From: Ruminococcus sp. | Lineage (GTDB): Bacteria > Bacillota > Clostridia > Oscillospirales > Ruminococcaceae | Assembly (NCBI GenBank): GCA_024697545.1 | Contig: JAILFN010000025.1 | Span: forward strand, 1-34,908 | Direction: 5' to 3' | Length of the DNA stretch: 34,908 nt | Shown: positions 1-8,160 of the stretch, in pieces | Layout of the letters: each line of letters opens with the position of its first letter | Numbering within the stretch: the stretch's first letter is position 1 | The notes under the pieces: model-generated | Told to the model about the DNA's origin: nothing | Databases searched by the model: none | Seen by the model: the letters and a program-made list of their open reading frames with translations, nothing else | Program-made: the position numbers and the translations under genes

Positions 1-63
1 AACATCGGGCTGACAGACCTGAGTAATAATATACAATTGTGATGGTAGTACATCTTCATTATT

Positions 64-92
64 ATTATAGCACAAAATTTTTGTAAATGCAA
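64..92 (-). promoter_or_regulatory. Leftward sigma-A-type promoter
   Basis: On the minus strand a TTGCAT -35 box (87-92) is followed after 17 bases by a perfect TATAAT -10 box (64-69). It would start a transcript near base 57 running leftward out of the window, so an unseen gene probably lies to the left. The rest of 1-216 is very AT-rich, with long A and T runs, and I see no supported gene there. Confidence 0.55.
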
Positions 93-216
93 TAATAAAA
101 ACAGTTTTTTTATTTTTATTTTGCATTTCAAAGTGTAAAAAAATCCCGTCTTAAAATCGTCGAATTTGTGCATTTTAAACAAGGCAATTAGTGATAAGGT
201 TTTACAGATCTTGCTA

Positions 217-245
217 TTGACTTTTTACGCATAAGATGATATAAT
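217..245 (+). promoter_or_regulatory. Promoter of the TM1266-type regulator
   Basis: TTGACT (217-222), a 17-base spacer and a perfect TATAAT (240-245) form a near-consensus vegetative promoter. Transcription would begin near 252, giving a leader of about 50 bases before the regulator start at 302. It may also drive the large hydE-nif-like-hyp operon if the terminator at 689-730 is read through. Confidence 0.8.
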
Positions 246-301
246 ATATGTAATATACGAAAGCTGCGTTGAATACGCCGATCTTGAAAGGGGCTGACAG
301 C

Positions 302-556
302 ATGGAAACGAGAGTTGCTGTACTTGCGATAATCGTGAGCGACAACAGGTACACAGACGAACTCAACGACCTGCTGCACGAATATGCAGACTCGATAATC
401 GGCAGGATGGGGCTTCCGTACAGGCAAAAGGGGCTGAACATCATCACCGTTGTTCTTGACGCTCCGCAGGACAGGATAAACAGTCTTGCGGGCAGGATCG
501 GAAGGCTCGACGGGGTCGAGGTCAAAACCGTAACAGCTCCCGCAGCAAGCAAATGA
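302..556 (+). CDS. TM1266-type iron-only hydrogenase system regulator
   Basis: This 84-residue protein resembles the small ACT/NikR-like family called putative iron-only hydrogenase system regulator (TM1266 type), usually found beside hydE, hydF or hydG. The N-terminal strand METRVAVLAIIVSD, the central GLPYRQKGLNIITVVLDAP segment and a final strand ending in VKTVTAP fit the one-domain beta-alpha-beta fold. The ligand and DNA targets of the family are not well established. I chose the ATG at 302 because AAAGGGG lies 8 bases upstream; a TTG 33 bases earlier lacks a ribosome site. It lies just upstream of hydE and the nitrogenase-like operon, separated by a terminator, so regulation of that operon is a reasonable inference. 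Confidence 0.8.
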   Translation: METRVAVLAIIVSDNRYTDELNDLLHEYADSIIGRMGLPYRQKGLNIITVVLDAPQDRINSLAGRIGRLDGVEVKTVTAPAASK

Positions 557-658
557 TAGATCAGATTCTGCCGCCTGAACAAGCCGGAAGGATCTAAACA
601 ACTAAATAGAGAATATTGTCTCCTGACACCGAAATACTTTTATTGAGGTGAAAGCAAG

Positions 659-685
659 ATGGATATGCCGTCATGTTATCTATAG
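659..685 (+). CDS. Putative 8-codon leader peptide upstream of hydE
   Basis: A short reading frame encoding MDMPSCYL is preceded by a good ribosome site (GAGGTGA, 645-651) about 7 bases before its ATG. Its stop codon lies only 3 bases before the terminator stem that begins at 689. The arrangement resembles a transcription attenuator in which ribosome position or mRNA folding decides read-through into hydE. No run of one amino acid points to a particular charged tRNA, and I could not find a convincing antiterminator, so the control mechanism is inferred. Confidence 0.4.
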   Translation: MDMPSCYL

Positions 686-688
686 GGG

Positions 689-730
689 CAGTCTGTCTAT
701 TTTTCGGGAAAGACAGACTGTCTCTTTTTA
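689..730 (+). terminator. Intrinsic terminator between regulator and hydE
   Basis: A perfect 10-base stem (689-698 with 711-720) encloses a 12-base loop and is followed by TCTCTTTTTATT. It sits after the regulator and before hydE. It may end the regulator mRNA, act as a conditional attenuator for the downstream operon, or both. I see no consensus promoter between it and the hydE start at 770. Confidence 0.85.
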
Positions 731-769
731 TTATGGCAACACACGACTTATCCGATCGGGAGGATCTGT

Positions 770-1813
770 ATGGAGATAAGAAAGCTGATCGACAAACTGA
801 ATGAAAACAAAACGCTCGGCAAGGACGAATGGATATATCTTTTCGGCAACTACACCGACGAAGACAGGGCGTATGCCGCCGATACCGCGCGGAAGCTCAG
901 CCTTGAAAAATTCGAGAACAAAATATTCATAAGAGGTATCGTTGAGTTCTCGAACATATGCAAAAACGATTGCTTATACTGCGGTATCAGGCGTTCAAAC
1001 AGCTGCGCTCAGCGGTACAGGCTCGATGAAGATGACATCATGGAATGCTGTGCAGAGGGCTACGAGACAGGCTACCGCACATTTGTGCTGCAAAGCGGCG
1101 AGGACGGTGCATGGGGTGCCGAAAGGCTCGCAAAGCTGGTCTGTCGCATAAAGGAAAGCTATCCCGACTGCGCCGTGACGCTTTCTGTGGGCGAGCTTGA
1201 ATACGATGAGTACAAACTTCTGAGAGATGCGGGCGCAGACAGGTATCTGCTCAGGCACGAGACCGCGAACAAGGAGCATTACGGAAAGCTTCACCCCGCC
1301 GAGATGTCATTCGAGCACAGAATGAACTGCCTGCGGCAGCTAAAGGAACTGGGATACCAGACGGGTGCGGGGATAATGGTAGGCTCGCCGTTCCAGACGC
1401 ACGAATGTCTTGCGGACGATATGCTGTTCTTTGCCGACTTCAAGCCGCAGATGATCGGGATCGGACCCTTCCTGCCGCACAAGGATACACCCTTCCGCGG
1501 CGAGCCGAAGGGCAGCTACGAGCTGACTCTCATGCTGCTGAGCCTGTGCAGGATAATGCTGCCGAACCTGCTCCTGCCCGCGACCACGGCGCTCGGGACC
1601 ATAAACCCGCGCGGGCGTGAAGAGGGCGTGCTGGCGGGCGCGAACGTCGTGATGCCTAACCTTTCGCCGACTGCGGTAAGAAAGAAGTATATGCTTTACG
1701 ACAACAAGATATGCACCGAAGACAGCACGACCGAGTGCCGTCACTGCTTGCAGGCAAGAATGAAGTCGATAGGATATGAAGTGAGCATTTCGAGAGGAGA
1801 TTACAGCGAATGA
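770..1813 (+). CDS. hydE: HydE-type radical SAM maturase
   Basis: This is a 347-residue radical SAM protein of the HydE family, which works in H-cluster assembly for [FeFe]-hydrogenases. The SAM-cluster motif is C64-x3-C68-x2-C71 inside NICKNDCLYCGIRRSN, typical of HydE. The length matches well-studied HydE proteins of about 350 residues. A second C-terminal motif, C315-x7-C323-x2-C326, matches the spacing of the accessory cluster seen in some HydE proteins. The start has GGGAGG upstream. It is the first gene of the operon and overlaps the next start by ATGA. HydF and HydG are absent from the window, so it either works with partners elsewhere or has been recruited to the nitrogenase-like/Hyp pathway beside it. 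A PylB-like role is less likely given the IRRSN signature. Confidence 0.9.
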   Translation: MEIRKLIDKLNENKTLGKDEWIYLFGNYTDEDRAYAADTARKLSLEKFENKIFIRGIVEFSNICKNDCLYCGIRRSNSCAQRYRLDEDDIMECCAEGYETGYRTFVLQSGEDGAWGAERLAKLVCRIKESYPDCAVTLSVGELEYDEYKLLRDAGADRYLLRHETANKEHYGKLHPAEMSFEHRMNCLRQLKELGYQTGAGIMVGSPFQTHECLADDMLFFADFKPQMIGIGPFLPHKDTPFRGEPKGSYELTLMLLSLCRIMLPNLLLPATTALGTINPRGREEGVLAGANVVMPNLSPTAVRKKYMLYDNKICTEDSTTECRHCLQARMKSIGYEVSISRGDYSE

Positions 1814-2565
1814 TAAAGATAGCATTATACGGCAAGGGCGGCATAGGAAAATCCACCATCGCTTGCAGCGTGTCTGCGGCTCTGGCAAAGCGCGGCATGA
1901 GGGTCATGCAGATAGGCTGCGACCCCAAAGCGGACTCTACCTCGCTGCTGCACGGCGGCGAAAGGATACCGACCGTTCTGGATCTTACAAGGAAAAAAGG
2001 CAAAAAACTATCGCTGGAAGACGTTGTGTTCGACGGCAGCTTCGGCATAAAGTGCGTTGAAGCGGGAGGCCCTATCCCGGGGGTAGGCTGTGCGGGCAGA
2101 GGTATAATCAACGCACTCGAGACTCTCGGGAAGCTCGGGGCTTACGAGGTATATTCTCCCGACATCGTGATATATGATGTGCTTGGCGATGTGGTCTGCG
2201 GCGGCTTTTCAATGCCGATGAGACGCGGATATGCCGACAAGGTATACGTCGTGACCTCGGGCGAGAAGATGGCGAAGTATGCGGCGGGAAACATCTGCAT
2301 GGCGCTTGAAAACTTCAAGGGACGCGGTTATGCTGCTCTCGGCGGGATCATACTCAACCGCCGCGGGGTCGATGACGAGGACAAGGTGGTTGAAGAGCTG
2401 GCTTCGGATTTCAAGACCTCTGTGATAGGCGCACTCGACCGATGTCCAGAGATCCCCCTCGCCGAGAAGGCGGGCAAGCCCGTATCCGAGCTTTTCCCAG
2501 AAAGTGCCGCGGCTGCACAGCTCGACGCTGTCGCTTCGGCGATACTCGATACCGCGGAGGTGTGA
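1810..2565 (+). CDS. NifH-like ATP-dependent Fe-protein, copy 1
   Basis: This 251-residue homodimeric-type Fe-protein would pass single electrons to a nitrogenase-like partner with ATP hydrolysis. It has the P-loop GKGGIGKST (residues 8-16), switch I as CDPKADST (37-44), and both [4Fe-4S] ligand cysteines, C94 in PGVGCAGRG and C130 in [11 protein letters not shown]97 matches the arginine ADP-ribosylated in some nitrogenase reductases. It is shorter than nitrogenase NifH (about 270-290), lacking part of the C-terminus. Its start overlaps the hydE stop (ATGA), and the next gene begins 1 base after its stop, so the three are translationally coupled. The family also serves chlorophyll, F430 and sulfur-compound reductases, so homology does not mean N2 fixation. 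Confidence 0.9.
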   Translation: MIKIALYGKGGIGKSTIACSVSAALAKRGMRVMQIGCDPKADSTSLLHGGERIPTVLDLTRKKGKKLSLEDVVFDGSFGIKCVEAGGPIPGVGCAGRGIINALETLGKLGAYEVYSPDIVIYDVLGDVVCGGFSMPMRRGYADKVYVVTSGEKMAKYAAGNICMALENFKGRGYAALGGIILNRRGVDDEDKVVEELASDFKTSVIGALDRCPEIPLAEKAGKPVSELFPESAAAAQLDAVASAILDTAEV

Positions 2566-2566
2566 T

Positions 2567-3880
2567 ATGCACAAGGAATACGAAAGACCGCCGGGGGTAA
2601 AGATATCTCAGGCTGACATAAACGAGCTGCACCCGACGGGGCTTGAATACAACGCTCCCGCAAGGGGTATGTGGAACATCGTGCATCAGGGGATGCTGAT
2701 ACCCGAAGCGCACCAGATATTCGTCTGCGCCCAGGGCTGTCTGCGCGGAGTAATACTCACCGCCGCCGAAATGCTCGAGCTCGACAGGCTCAGCTGGGTA
2801 TCGGTCTCGGAGGAGGATATGTTCGACGGCTCGCTTGAAACGGACATAGTTGACGGCGTGACCGATATACTCAACAGGCTGGGCAAGCGTCCGCCCGTTG
2901 TGCTGCTATTTCTCAGCTGCGTGCATCTTTTCGCGGGCGTGGACTATGAAAATATACTTCGGGAGCTGAGCGGCAGCTTCCCCGACATCACATTCATCGA
3001 CTGCTACATGACACCGACGATGCGTACCACCGTAACGCCGATAGTCAAGATGAGCGCTCAGATGTACCGTCCGCTGAACGTCACGAAGAAAGACCCGAAA
3101 GCGATAAACATCATCGGCTGCGACCGTCCCACCGACCCCGATTCCGAGTTGGTCAGGATCATAAAGGGCAGCGGTCACACTCTGCGTGACATATCGGAAT
3201 GTAACACCTACGGGGAATTTCAGCGCATGGCTGAGGCTTCGCTGAACATCGGCTACATCCCGACCTGCGGGCTCGCGCTTGAAGAGCTTGAGGAAAAGCA
3301 CGGCACGCCCTCGCTTTATCTCCCTATGAGCTTTGACTATGACACGATCAGTGAGAACTACTCAAGGCTTTGCGGTGAGCTCGGTATCGACACGCCCGAC
3401 TTTTCTGAGGATATCGCCGCCGCTGAAAAAGCTCTCGACGATGCAAGATCGGAGGTCGGAGATATAGCGGTAGCGGTAGATTTTACAGCCGTCACCCGTC
3501 CGCTCGAGCTCATGAAGCTTCTCAGCGAGCACGGCTTCAACGTGAAGTATGCAGTCGTGGATTCCGTAGGCGAGGAGGCAGCGGCATTTGAATGGCTGCG
3601 TGACAACCGCCCCGATATCGAGCTTTATTCCTCGACGAACGTGAATATGCTCTATCAGCACATCAGGGCGACCGAGCCTGTGCTTGCCATCGGGCAGAAG
3701 GCGGCTTACTACTTCGCCACCGATCATTTTGTGAACATCATAATGAACGGCGGGCTTTACGGATTTTCGGGCATCACAAAGCTTTGCGGCATGATCGCCG
3801 AAGCTTACAGAGAGCCTACGGACAAACGCAGGCTGATAAGCCACAAGGGCTTCGGCTGTGCAAGCTGTCTGACAAATTAA
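2567..3880 (+). CDS. Nitrogenase component 1-type protein, NifD-like 1
   Basis: This 437-residue protein belongs to the NifD/NifE/BchN superfamily. Likely cluster ligands are C54 and C58 in VCAQGCLRGV and C118 in FLSCVH. A hand alignment of ELEEKHGTP with the NifD segment MEEKYGIP puts Y230 at the FeMo-cofactor cysteine (Cys275), although C234 is close by. GLYGFSG, aligned with NifD PYHGFDG, puts Y398 at His442. It therefore probably does not hold FeMo-cofactor in the usual way. The C-terminus ends in a C-x2-C pair (C431, C434). The ATG at 2567 follows GGAGG by 6 bases; a longer reading frame from 2504 would run inside the previous gene. It sits between NifH-like 1 and NifK-like 1, which I take as its partners. 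Confidence 0.85.
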   Translation: MHKEYERPPGVKISQADINELHPTGLEYNAPARGMWNIVHQGMLIPEAHQIFVCAQGCLRGVILTAAEMLELDRLSWVSVSEEDMFDGSLETDIVDGVTDILNRLGKRPPVVLLFLSCVHLFAGVDYENILRELSGSFPDITFIDCYMTPTMRTTVTPIVKMSAQMYRPLNVTKKDPKAINIIGCDRPTDPDSELVRIIKGSGHTLRDISECNTYGEFQRMAEASLNIGYIPTCGLALEELEEKHGTPSLYLPMSFDYDTISENYSRLCGELGIDTPDFSEDIAAAEKALDDARSEVGDIAVAVDFTAVTRPLELMKLLSEHGFNVKYAVVDSVGEEAAAFEWLRDNRPDIELYSSTNVNMLYQHIRATEPVLAIGQKAAYYFATDHFVNIIMNGGLYGFSGITKLCGMIAEAYREPTDKRRLISHKGFGCASCLTN

Positions 3881-3894
3881 AGGGGGGCAAGTGT

Positions 3895-5052
3895 ATGAAA
3901 AATGCGAATGTTATCATCCCCTGCTACGCGGCGGACACCTCGGGCGTATGCTCGGCACTTTACGAGCTTGGCGGCATGACGGTGGTACACGACGCTTCGG
4001 GCTGCAACTCGACCTACTCGACACACGACGAGCCGCGCTGGTACGATATTGATTCAATGATATTCATCTCGGCGCTGACCGAGATAGATGCTATAATGGG
4101 CAACGACGAAAAGCTCATCTCCGACGCTGTTTCGGCGGCTGCCGACCTGCACCCGGAGTTCATCGCGATATGCGGCTCACCCATGCCGATGATGACGGGC
4201 GTGGACTTTGACGCGATAGCCGAGGAAGTGGAGCAGCGCACGGGGATACGCACCTTCGGACTGCACACCAACGGCACACGTTCCTACATTGAGGGCGCTT
4301 CGGAAGCGTTCCTTGCGGTGACTCGGGAGTACGTCAGGGAATGTCCCAAACGCGAGGGCATCGGCGTGAACATCATCGGCGCGACACCTCTCGACCTGCC
4401 TTGGAACACCACCATCGGGAGCATCAAGAAATGGCTCACCGACTGCGGGTTTGAGTATGTCAGCTGCCTTGCGATGGACGGCACTCTTGATGAAATAAAG
4501 CAGGCGGCATCGGCAAAGGTGAACCTTGTTGTGAGCTATGCGGGAATGGCTGCGGCGAAGCATATGCTTGATGAGTTCGGTATAAACTATGTGTGCGGCA
4601 TACCCTTCGGCGAGGGCTTTGGCAGACAGCTTGCCGAGAACATAAGAGAAGCCGCCGCCGCGGAAGCGGGCTGCGTATCACCTTACGGGGTAAGCTTTGA
4701 CGAGCCCGACTGCACAGCCGATACCGTCATAATAGGCGAGAGCATTTCGGCAAAGTCACTGGCGCAGGCGATAAAGCTTGACATGGGTATCGCCGCTTCC
4801 GTGATATGCCCGCTGCCGACAGATGATATGCTGCTATCTGACAAAGACCTCTGCCTTTACGCCGAGGAGGACATCAGGGCGGCACTTGAACGCATAAAAC
4901 CGAAGCAGGTCATAGCCGACCCGCTTTACAGATACATTATCCCGAATGAGAGCAGACACATAGAGCTGCCCCACTTCGCATTCTCGGGAAGATGCTTCCA
5001 AAAGGATATGAAAGACCTGATAAACAAAGACATCAAGGAGTTATTTGAATGA
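3895..5052 (+). CDS. Nitrogenase component 1-type protein, NifK-like 1
   Basis: This 385-residue protein is the likely beta partner of NifD-like 1. It is much shorter than nitrogenase NifK (about 520). Cysteines C19 ([12 protein letters not shown]), C37 ([10 protein letters not shown]) and C93 (IAICGSP) are spaced like the three P-cluster cysteines of NifK, so an interface Fe-S cluster shared with NifD-like 1 is plausible. The conserved DEPRW stretch (45-49) is also present in NifK-like 2. The start at 3895 follows a G-rich ribosome site. The gene overlaps NifH-like 2 by four bases (ATGA). The substrate is unknown; one possible role is as half of a scaffold or enzyme that works on an iron cofactor. 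Confidence 0.85.
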   Translation: MKNANVIIPCYAADTSGVCSALYELGGMTVVHDASGCNSTYSTHDEPRWYDIDSMIFISALTEIDAIMGNDEKLISDAVSAAADLHPEFIAICGSPMPMMTGVDFDAIAEEVEQRTGIRTFGLHTNGTRSYIEGASEAFLAVTREYVRECPKREGIGVNIIGATPLDLPWNTTIGSIKKWLTDCGFEYVSCLAMDGTLDEIKQAASAKVNLVVSYAGMAAAKHMLDEFGINYVCGIPFGEGFGRQLAENIREAAAAEAGCVSPYGVSFDEPDCTADTVIIGESISAKSLAQAIKLDMGIAASVICPLPTDDMLLSDKDLCLYAEEDIRAALERIKPKQVIADPLYRYIIPNESRHIELPHFAFSGRCFQKDMKDLINKDIKELFE

Positions 5053-5813
5053 TAAAACTGGCAATTTACGGCAAGGGCGGCATAGGAAAATCTACCTGCA
5101 CCGCCAATCTTTCCGCAGCTCTCGCGAGCCTCGGCAAGAGGGTCATACAGATAGGCTGCGACCCGAAAGCCGATTCCACCATCAACCTTCTGGGCGGTCA
5201 GCCGCTTCAGCCCGTTATGGATTACCTCCGCGAGCATGACGATGAGCCCGACAGGATCGAGCAGATATCCAAAGTCGGCTTCGGCGGTATACTCTGCATC
5301 GAAACGGGCGGACCCACCCCCGGGCTTGGCTGTGCGGGACGCGGCATCATCACGACATTCTCGCTGCTCGAGGAGCTTGATCTCTTCCGTAAGTTCAAGC
5401 CCGATGCCGTGCTTTACGATGTACTCGGCGACGTTGTCTGCGGCGGCTTCGCGGCACCTATCCGCGAGGGCTATGCACACGATGTGCTGATCGTTACCTC
5501 GGGCGAGAAGATGGCGCTTTATGCCGCAAACAACATCAACAAGGCGGTAAAGAACTTTGAGGACCGCAGCTACGCTAAGGTCAAGGGCGTTATCATGAAC
5601 CGCCGAAGCGTTGAGAACGAGGAAGAAAAGGTACGCGCATTCGCGGAGAGCGCGGGGCTTAAGATCGCAGCCGACATACCGCGTTCGGCAGACATAATAA
5701 AATACGAGGACATGGGCAGGACGGTCATCGAGGGCGACCCCGAATGTGAGACCGCAAAGCGATTCTTTGAGCTGGCTCAGCGCCTCATCGACGAGGACGA
5801 AGGCAATGAATAA
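5049..5813 (+). CDS. NifH-like ATP-dependent Fe-protein, copy 2
   Basis: A second 254-residue Fe-protein, clearly related to copy 1 but not a recent duplicate. It keeps the P-loop GKGGIGKST (8-16), CDPKADST (37-44), cluster cysteines C95 (PGLGCAGRG) and C131 (GDVVCGG), and arginine R98. A ribosome site AAGGAG lies 8 bases before the ATG. It overlaps NifK-like 1 at its start and NifD-like 2 by 8 bases at its end. A separate Fe-protein for each D-K pair suggests two distinct electron-transfer steps rather than gene dosage. The reductant is not encoded here; a ferredoxin is the usual donor in this family. Confidence 0.9.
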   Translation: MIKLAIYGKGGIGKSTCTANLSAALASLGKRVIQIGCDPKADSTINLLGGQPLQPVMDYLREHDDEPDRIEQISKVGFGGILCIETGGPTPGLGCAGRGIITTFSLLEELDLFRKFKPDAVLYDVLGDVVCGGFAAPIREGYAHDVLIVTSGEKMALYAANNINKAVKNFEDRSYAKVKGVIMNRRSVENEEEKVRAFAESAGLKIAADIPRSADIIKYEDMGRTVIEGDPECETAKRFFELAQRLIDEDEGNE

Positions 5814-7113
5814 GGCATACTACATCACGGCGGGTAAGCTTTCGGCGCGGGGCTTTGACGACCTGCCCGACGAGCTTGTTTCAACAAAGCACATGATATA
5901 CAGCTCCCCCGCGACACTGGATTTCAACTCTCCCGGTGCTAAGGGATTCGGAGTAAAGCGTGCGGGGCTTGCTATCCCCGGTTCGGTCATGCTGCTTATA
6001 TCCCCCGGCTGCTGCGGACGCAACACAGCACTGCTCAACGAACTCGGGTACAACGAGAAGTTTTTCTATCTCCTGCTTGACGACACCGATATCGTCACGG
6101 GAAGATACCTTTCAAAGATACCGCAGGCGTGCGAGGAGCTCTGCGCGGAGCTTGACTACACACCTTCAGCGATAATGCTCTGCTGCACCTGCGTTGACGC
6201 GCTGCTCGGCACCGATATGGAGCGTGTCTGTCGAAGCGTTACCGAGCGGACGGGGGTGGCTTCTGTGCCTGCATATATGTATGCACTGACGAGAGAAAAG
6301 CGCATACCGCCGATGGGGCTCGCAAGAAAGTCGATATACTCGCTGCTCGAGCCGCAAAAGCGCAGATCTAATGAATGTGCGATAATAGGATTCTTCTCGG
6401 CACTTGAGGATGGCTGCGAGATATACCCAATACTCAGAGCCGCGGGAATAAAGAAGTTCCACGAGATAGGGCGCTGCAAGACCTTTGAGGAATACAAGGA
6501 GATCTCACGCGCAAATTTCAGCCTTGTGCTGAACTCCGAAGCGCGGTATGCGGCTCAGGATATGCAGGAGCGCCTTGGTATGCCTTTCATCGAGCTGACA
6601 AGGCTCTACCGCATTGACAAGATACAGAATATGTACCGCCTGCTGGGTCAGGCGATAGGCGCAAAGCTTGACGACACAGAGTATTACAGCGAAGCACGCG
6701 CCGCCATAGACGGGTTCATCGCAAAGCACGGCAGGCTCAACATAGCCGTCGGAGAATGTATAGATGCCGACCCGTTCGAGCTGGCGCTGGCACTCGTCGA
6801 ATACGGCTTCAACGTGCGGGAGATATACGGCACGGTGGGCGAGCGCAACTTTGTGTTCATCAGAAAGCTTGCGGAGGTATCCCCCGAAACGCGGATATAC
6901 TCAAACCTTTCGCCGACGATGATGAACTACGAAAGGGACATACCGCTCGACTGCGCTGTCGGCAACGATGCGCTCTACTACCACCGTGACGTCCCCGGGG
7001 TAGGCTTCAACGACGAAGCTCAGCCGTTCGGCTACCGCGGGATAGTCCTGCTCATGAGCGAGCTTGACCGCGCCATTGAAGAAAACAGACAGATCGCGGA
7101 GGTGGGCAAATGA
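5806..7113 (+). CDS. Nitrogenase component 1-type protein, NifD/NifE-like 2
   Basis: This 435-residue protein is a diverged member of the NifD/NifE superfamily. Candidate cluster ligands are C69 and C70 in SPGCCGRN and a C126-C127-T-C129 patch ([11 protein letters not shown]). In a hand alignment of MQERLGMP with NifD MEEKYGIP, L242 replaces the FeMo-cofactor cysteine. FGYRG aligned with NifD HGFDG puts F408 in place of the cofactor histidine. A NifE-like scaffold or a new reductase is therefore more likely than a nitrogenase. The ATG at 5806 is inside the end of NifH-like 2, and the stop overlaps the NifK-like 2 start (ATGA). No close family name is recognised. Confidence 0.8.
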   Translation: MNKAYYITAGKLSARGFDDLPDELVSTKHMIYSSPATLDFNSPGAKGFGVKRAGLAIPGSVMLLISPGCCGRNTALLNELGYNEKFFYLLLDDTDIVTGRYLSKIPQACEELCAELDYTPSAIMLCCTCVDALLGTDMERVCRSVTERTGVASVPAYMYALTREKRIPPMGLARKSIYSLLEPQKRRSNECAIIGFFSALEDGCEIYPILRAAGIKKFHEIGRCKTFEEYKEISRANFSLVLNSEARYAAQDMQERLGMPFIELTRLYRIDKIQNMYRLLGQAIGAKLDDTEYYSEARAAIDGFIAKHGRLNIAVGECIDADPFELALALVEYGFNVREIYGTVGERNFVFIRKLAEVSPETRIYSNLSPTMMNYERDIPLDCAVGNDALYYHRDVPGVGFNDEAQPFGYRGIVLLMSELDRAIEENRQIAEVGK

Positions 7114-8144
7114 AAAAACTCTTAAAACACATTTCGCCCTTAGCACCCGACGATTCGGGAGCCTGCTCGGTGCTTTACGAGCTTGGCGGGATAGTGGTCA
7201 TATGCGACGCGGGCGGCTGCGCGGGCAACGTCTGCGGATTCGACGAGCCGCGCTGGCACACAAAACGCTCGGCGCTGTTCAGTGCGGGGCTTCGCGATAT
7301 GGACGCGATACTCGGGCGTGATGACAGGCTCGTGGAGAAGCTCGTCAAGGTCTGCGGGCAGGTCGAGGGAGAGTTTGCGGCGATAATCGGGACACCCGTT
7401 CCTGCCGTCATCGCAACGGATTTTAAGGCGCTCGGGCGAATGACCGAAAAGCGTGCGGGACTGCCCTGCATAACGATAGAAACTGACGGCACAAAGCTTT
7501 ACGACCACGGCGAGGAGATGACTTACCTCAGGGTATTCAAAAGATTCGCCGTCGATAAATATGAGGTGAAGAAGGGCAGGCTTGGCGTTATCGGCGCTAC
7601 CCCGCTAAACACGGGACTTTGCCGCGCCGACAAGCTGAAGGAAAAGCTCGGCTCGGACAGGTGGACAGACATCGTCTGCTTCGGGCTGGACAGCGGTCTT
7701 GATGATATCCGCCGCGCAAGCGAGTGCGAGATGATACTTGTCATATCCCCCTCGGGAATAAAGACCGCCGAGTACCTGAACGAAGCCTTCGGCACGCCCT
7801 ATGAAGTCGGCTTCCCGCGGCTTTACGAACCCGCCGAGAAGGCTTCCGAGAGCATGAACGGAAAGCGCGTGCTTGTGGTGCATCAGCAGTTTGCGGCGAA
7901 CGAGCTGCGAACACACTTCACGGGCTGCGAAGTCGATTGCGCGACATGGTTCAAGCTCGACAAGAGATACGCGCAGCAGAACGACTTTTTCATCGACGGC
8001 GAAGAAACTCTTACAGAGATGATCGCCGAGCGCGGCTACGACGTTATCTTCGCCGACCCCGACATCAGACGTATGCTCGGAGGCTTCGGCGGAAAGTTTA
8101 TAGATTTCCCGCACTATGCGATAAGTGCGGCGATGAATGAATGA
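7110..8144 (+). CDS. Nitrogenase component 1-type protein, NifK/NifN-like 2
   Basis: This 344-residue protein is paralogous to NifK-like 1; the first 96 residues line up without gaps. C19 and C37 are kept, but the third cluster cysteine is I93 (FAAIIGTP against FIAICGSP in copy 1). Extra cysteines occur at C32, C42 and C82. The cluster at this D-K interface is therefore probably altered or uses another ligand. It is one of the shortest proteins of its type. The ribosome site GGAGGT precedes the ATG by 6-7 bases. The gap to hypF is only about 12 bases, linking the nitrogenase-like genes and the Hyp genes in one transcript. Confidence 0.8.
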   Translation: MKKLLKHISPLAPDDSGACSVLYELGGIVVICDAGGCAGNVCGFDEPRWHTKRSALFSAGLRDMDAILGRDDRLVEKLVKVCGQVEGEFAAIIGTPVPAVIATDFKALGRMTEKRAGLPCITIETDGTKLYDHGEEMTYLRVFKRFAVDKYEVKKGRLGVIGATPLNTGLCRADKLKEKLGSDRWTDIVCFGLDSGLDDIRRASECEMILVISPSGIKTAEYLNEAFGTPYEVGFPRLYEPAEKASESMNGKRVLVVHQQFAANELRTHFTGCEVDCATWFKLDKRYAQQNDFFIDGEETLTEMIAERGYDVIFADPDIRRMLGGFGGKFIDFPHYAISAAMNE

Positions 8145-8149
8145 CACAG

Positions 8150-8160
8150 AAAGGCGGTGA
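8150..8160 (+). promoter_or_regulatory. Strong ribosome site that overlaps the apparent hypF GTG start
   Basis: AAAGGCGGTGA is a one-mismatch copy of the ideal AAAGGAGGTGA ribosome site, and the only GTG candidate (8157) lies inside it. A normal spacing of 5-8 bases would instead place initiation at ATA (8166) or ATT (8169), both in frame. The in-frame stop at 8142-8144 excludes earlier starts. Confidence 0.5.

Noticed and set aside
1-53. A leftward ORF starting at 53 (MYYHHNC...) that could be a leader peptide
   Set aside because: It runs off the window after 17 codons, has no ribosome site, and its ATG is within a few bases of the predicted transcription start.
557-640. A riboswitch between the regulator and hydE
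   Set aside because: A TAGATC/GATCTA stem is present, but I could match no known riboswitch core (Moco, cobalamin, NiCo, SAM, T-box).
1810-8144. Labelling the cluster as a nitrogen-fixation operon
   Set aside because: No nifB, nifE/N/V set or FeMo-cofactor ligands are visible; NifH/D/K resemblance alone covers several unrelated reductases.
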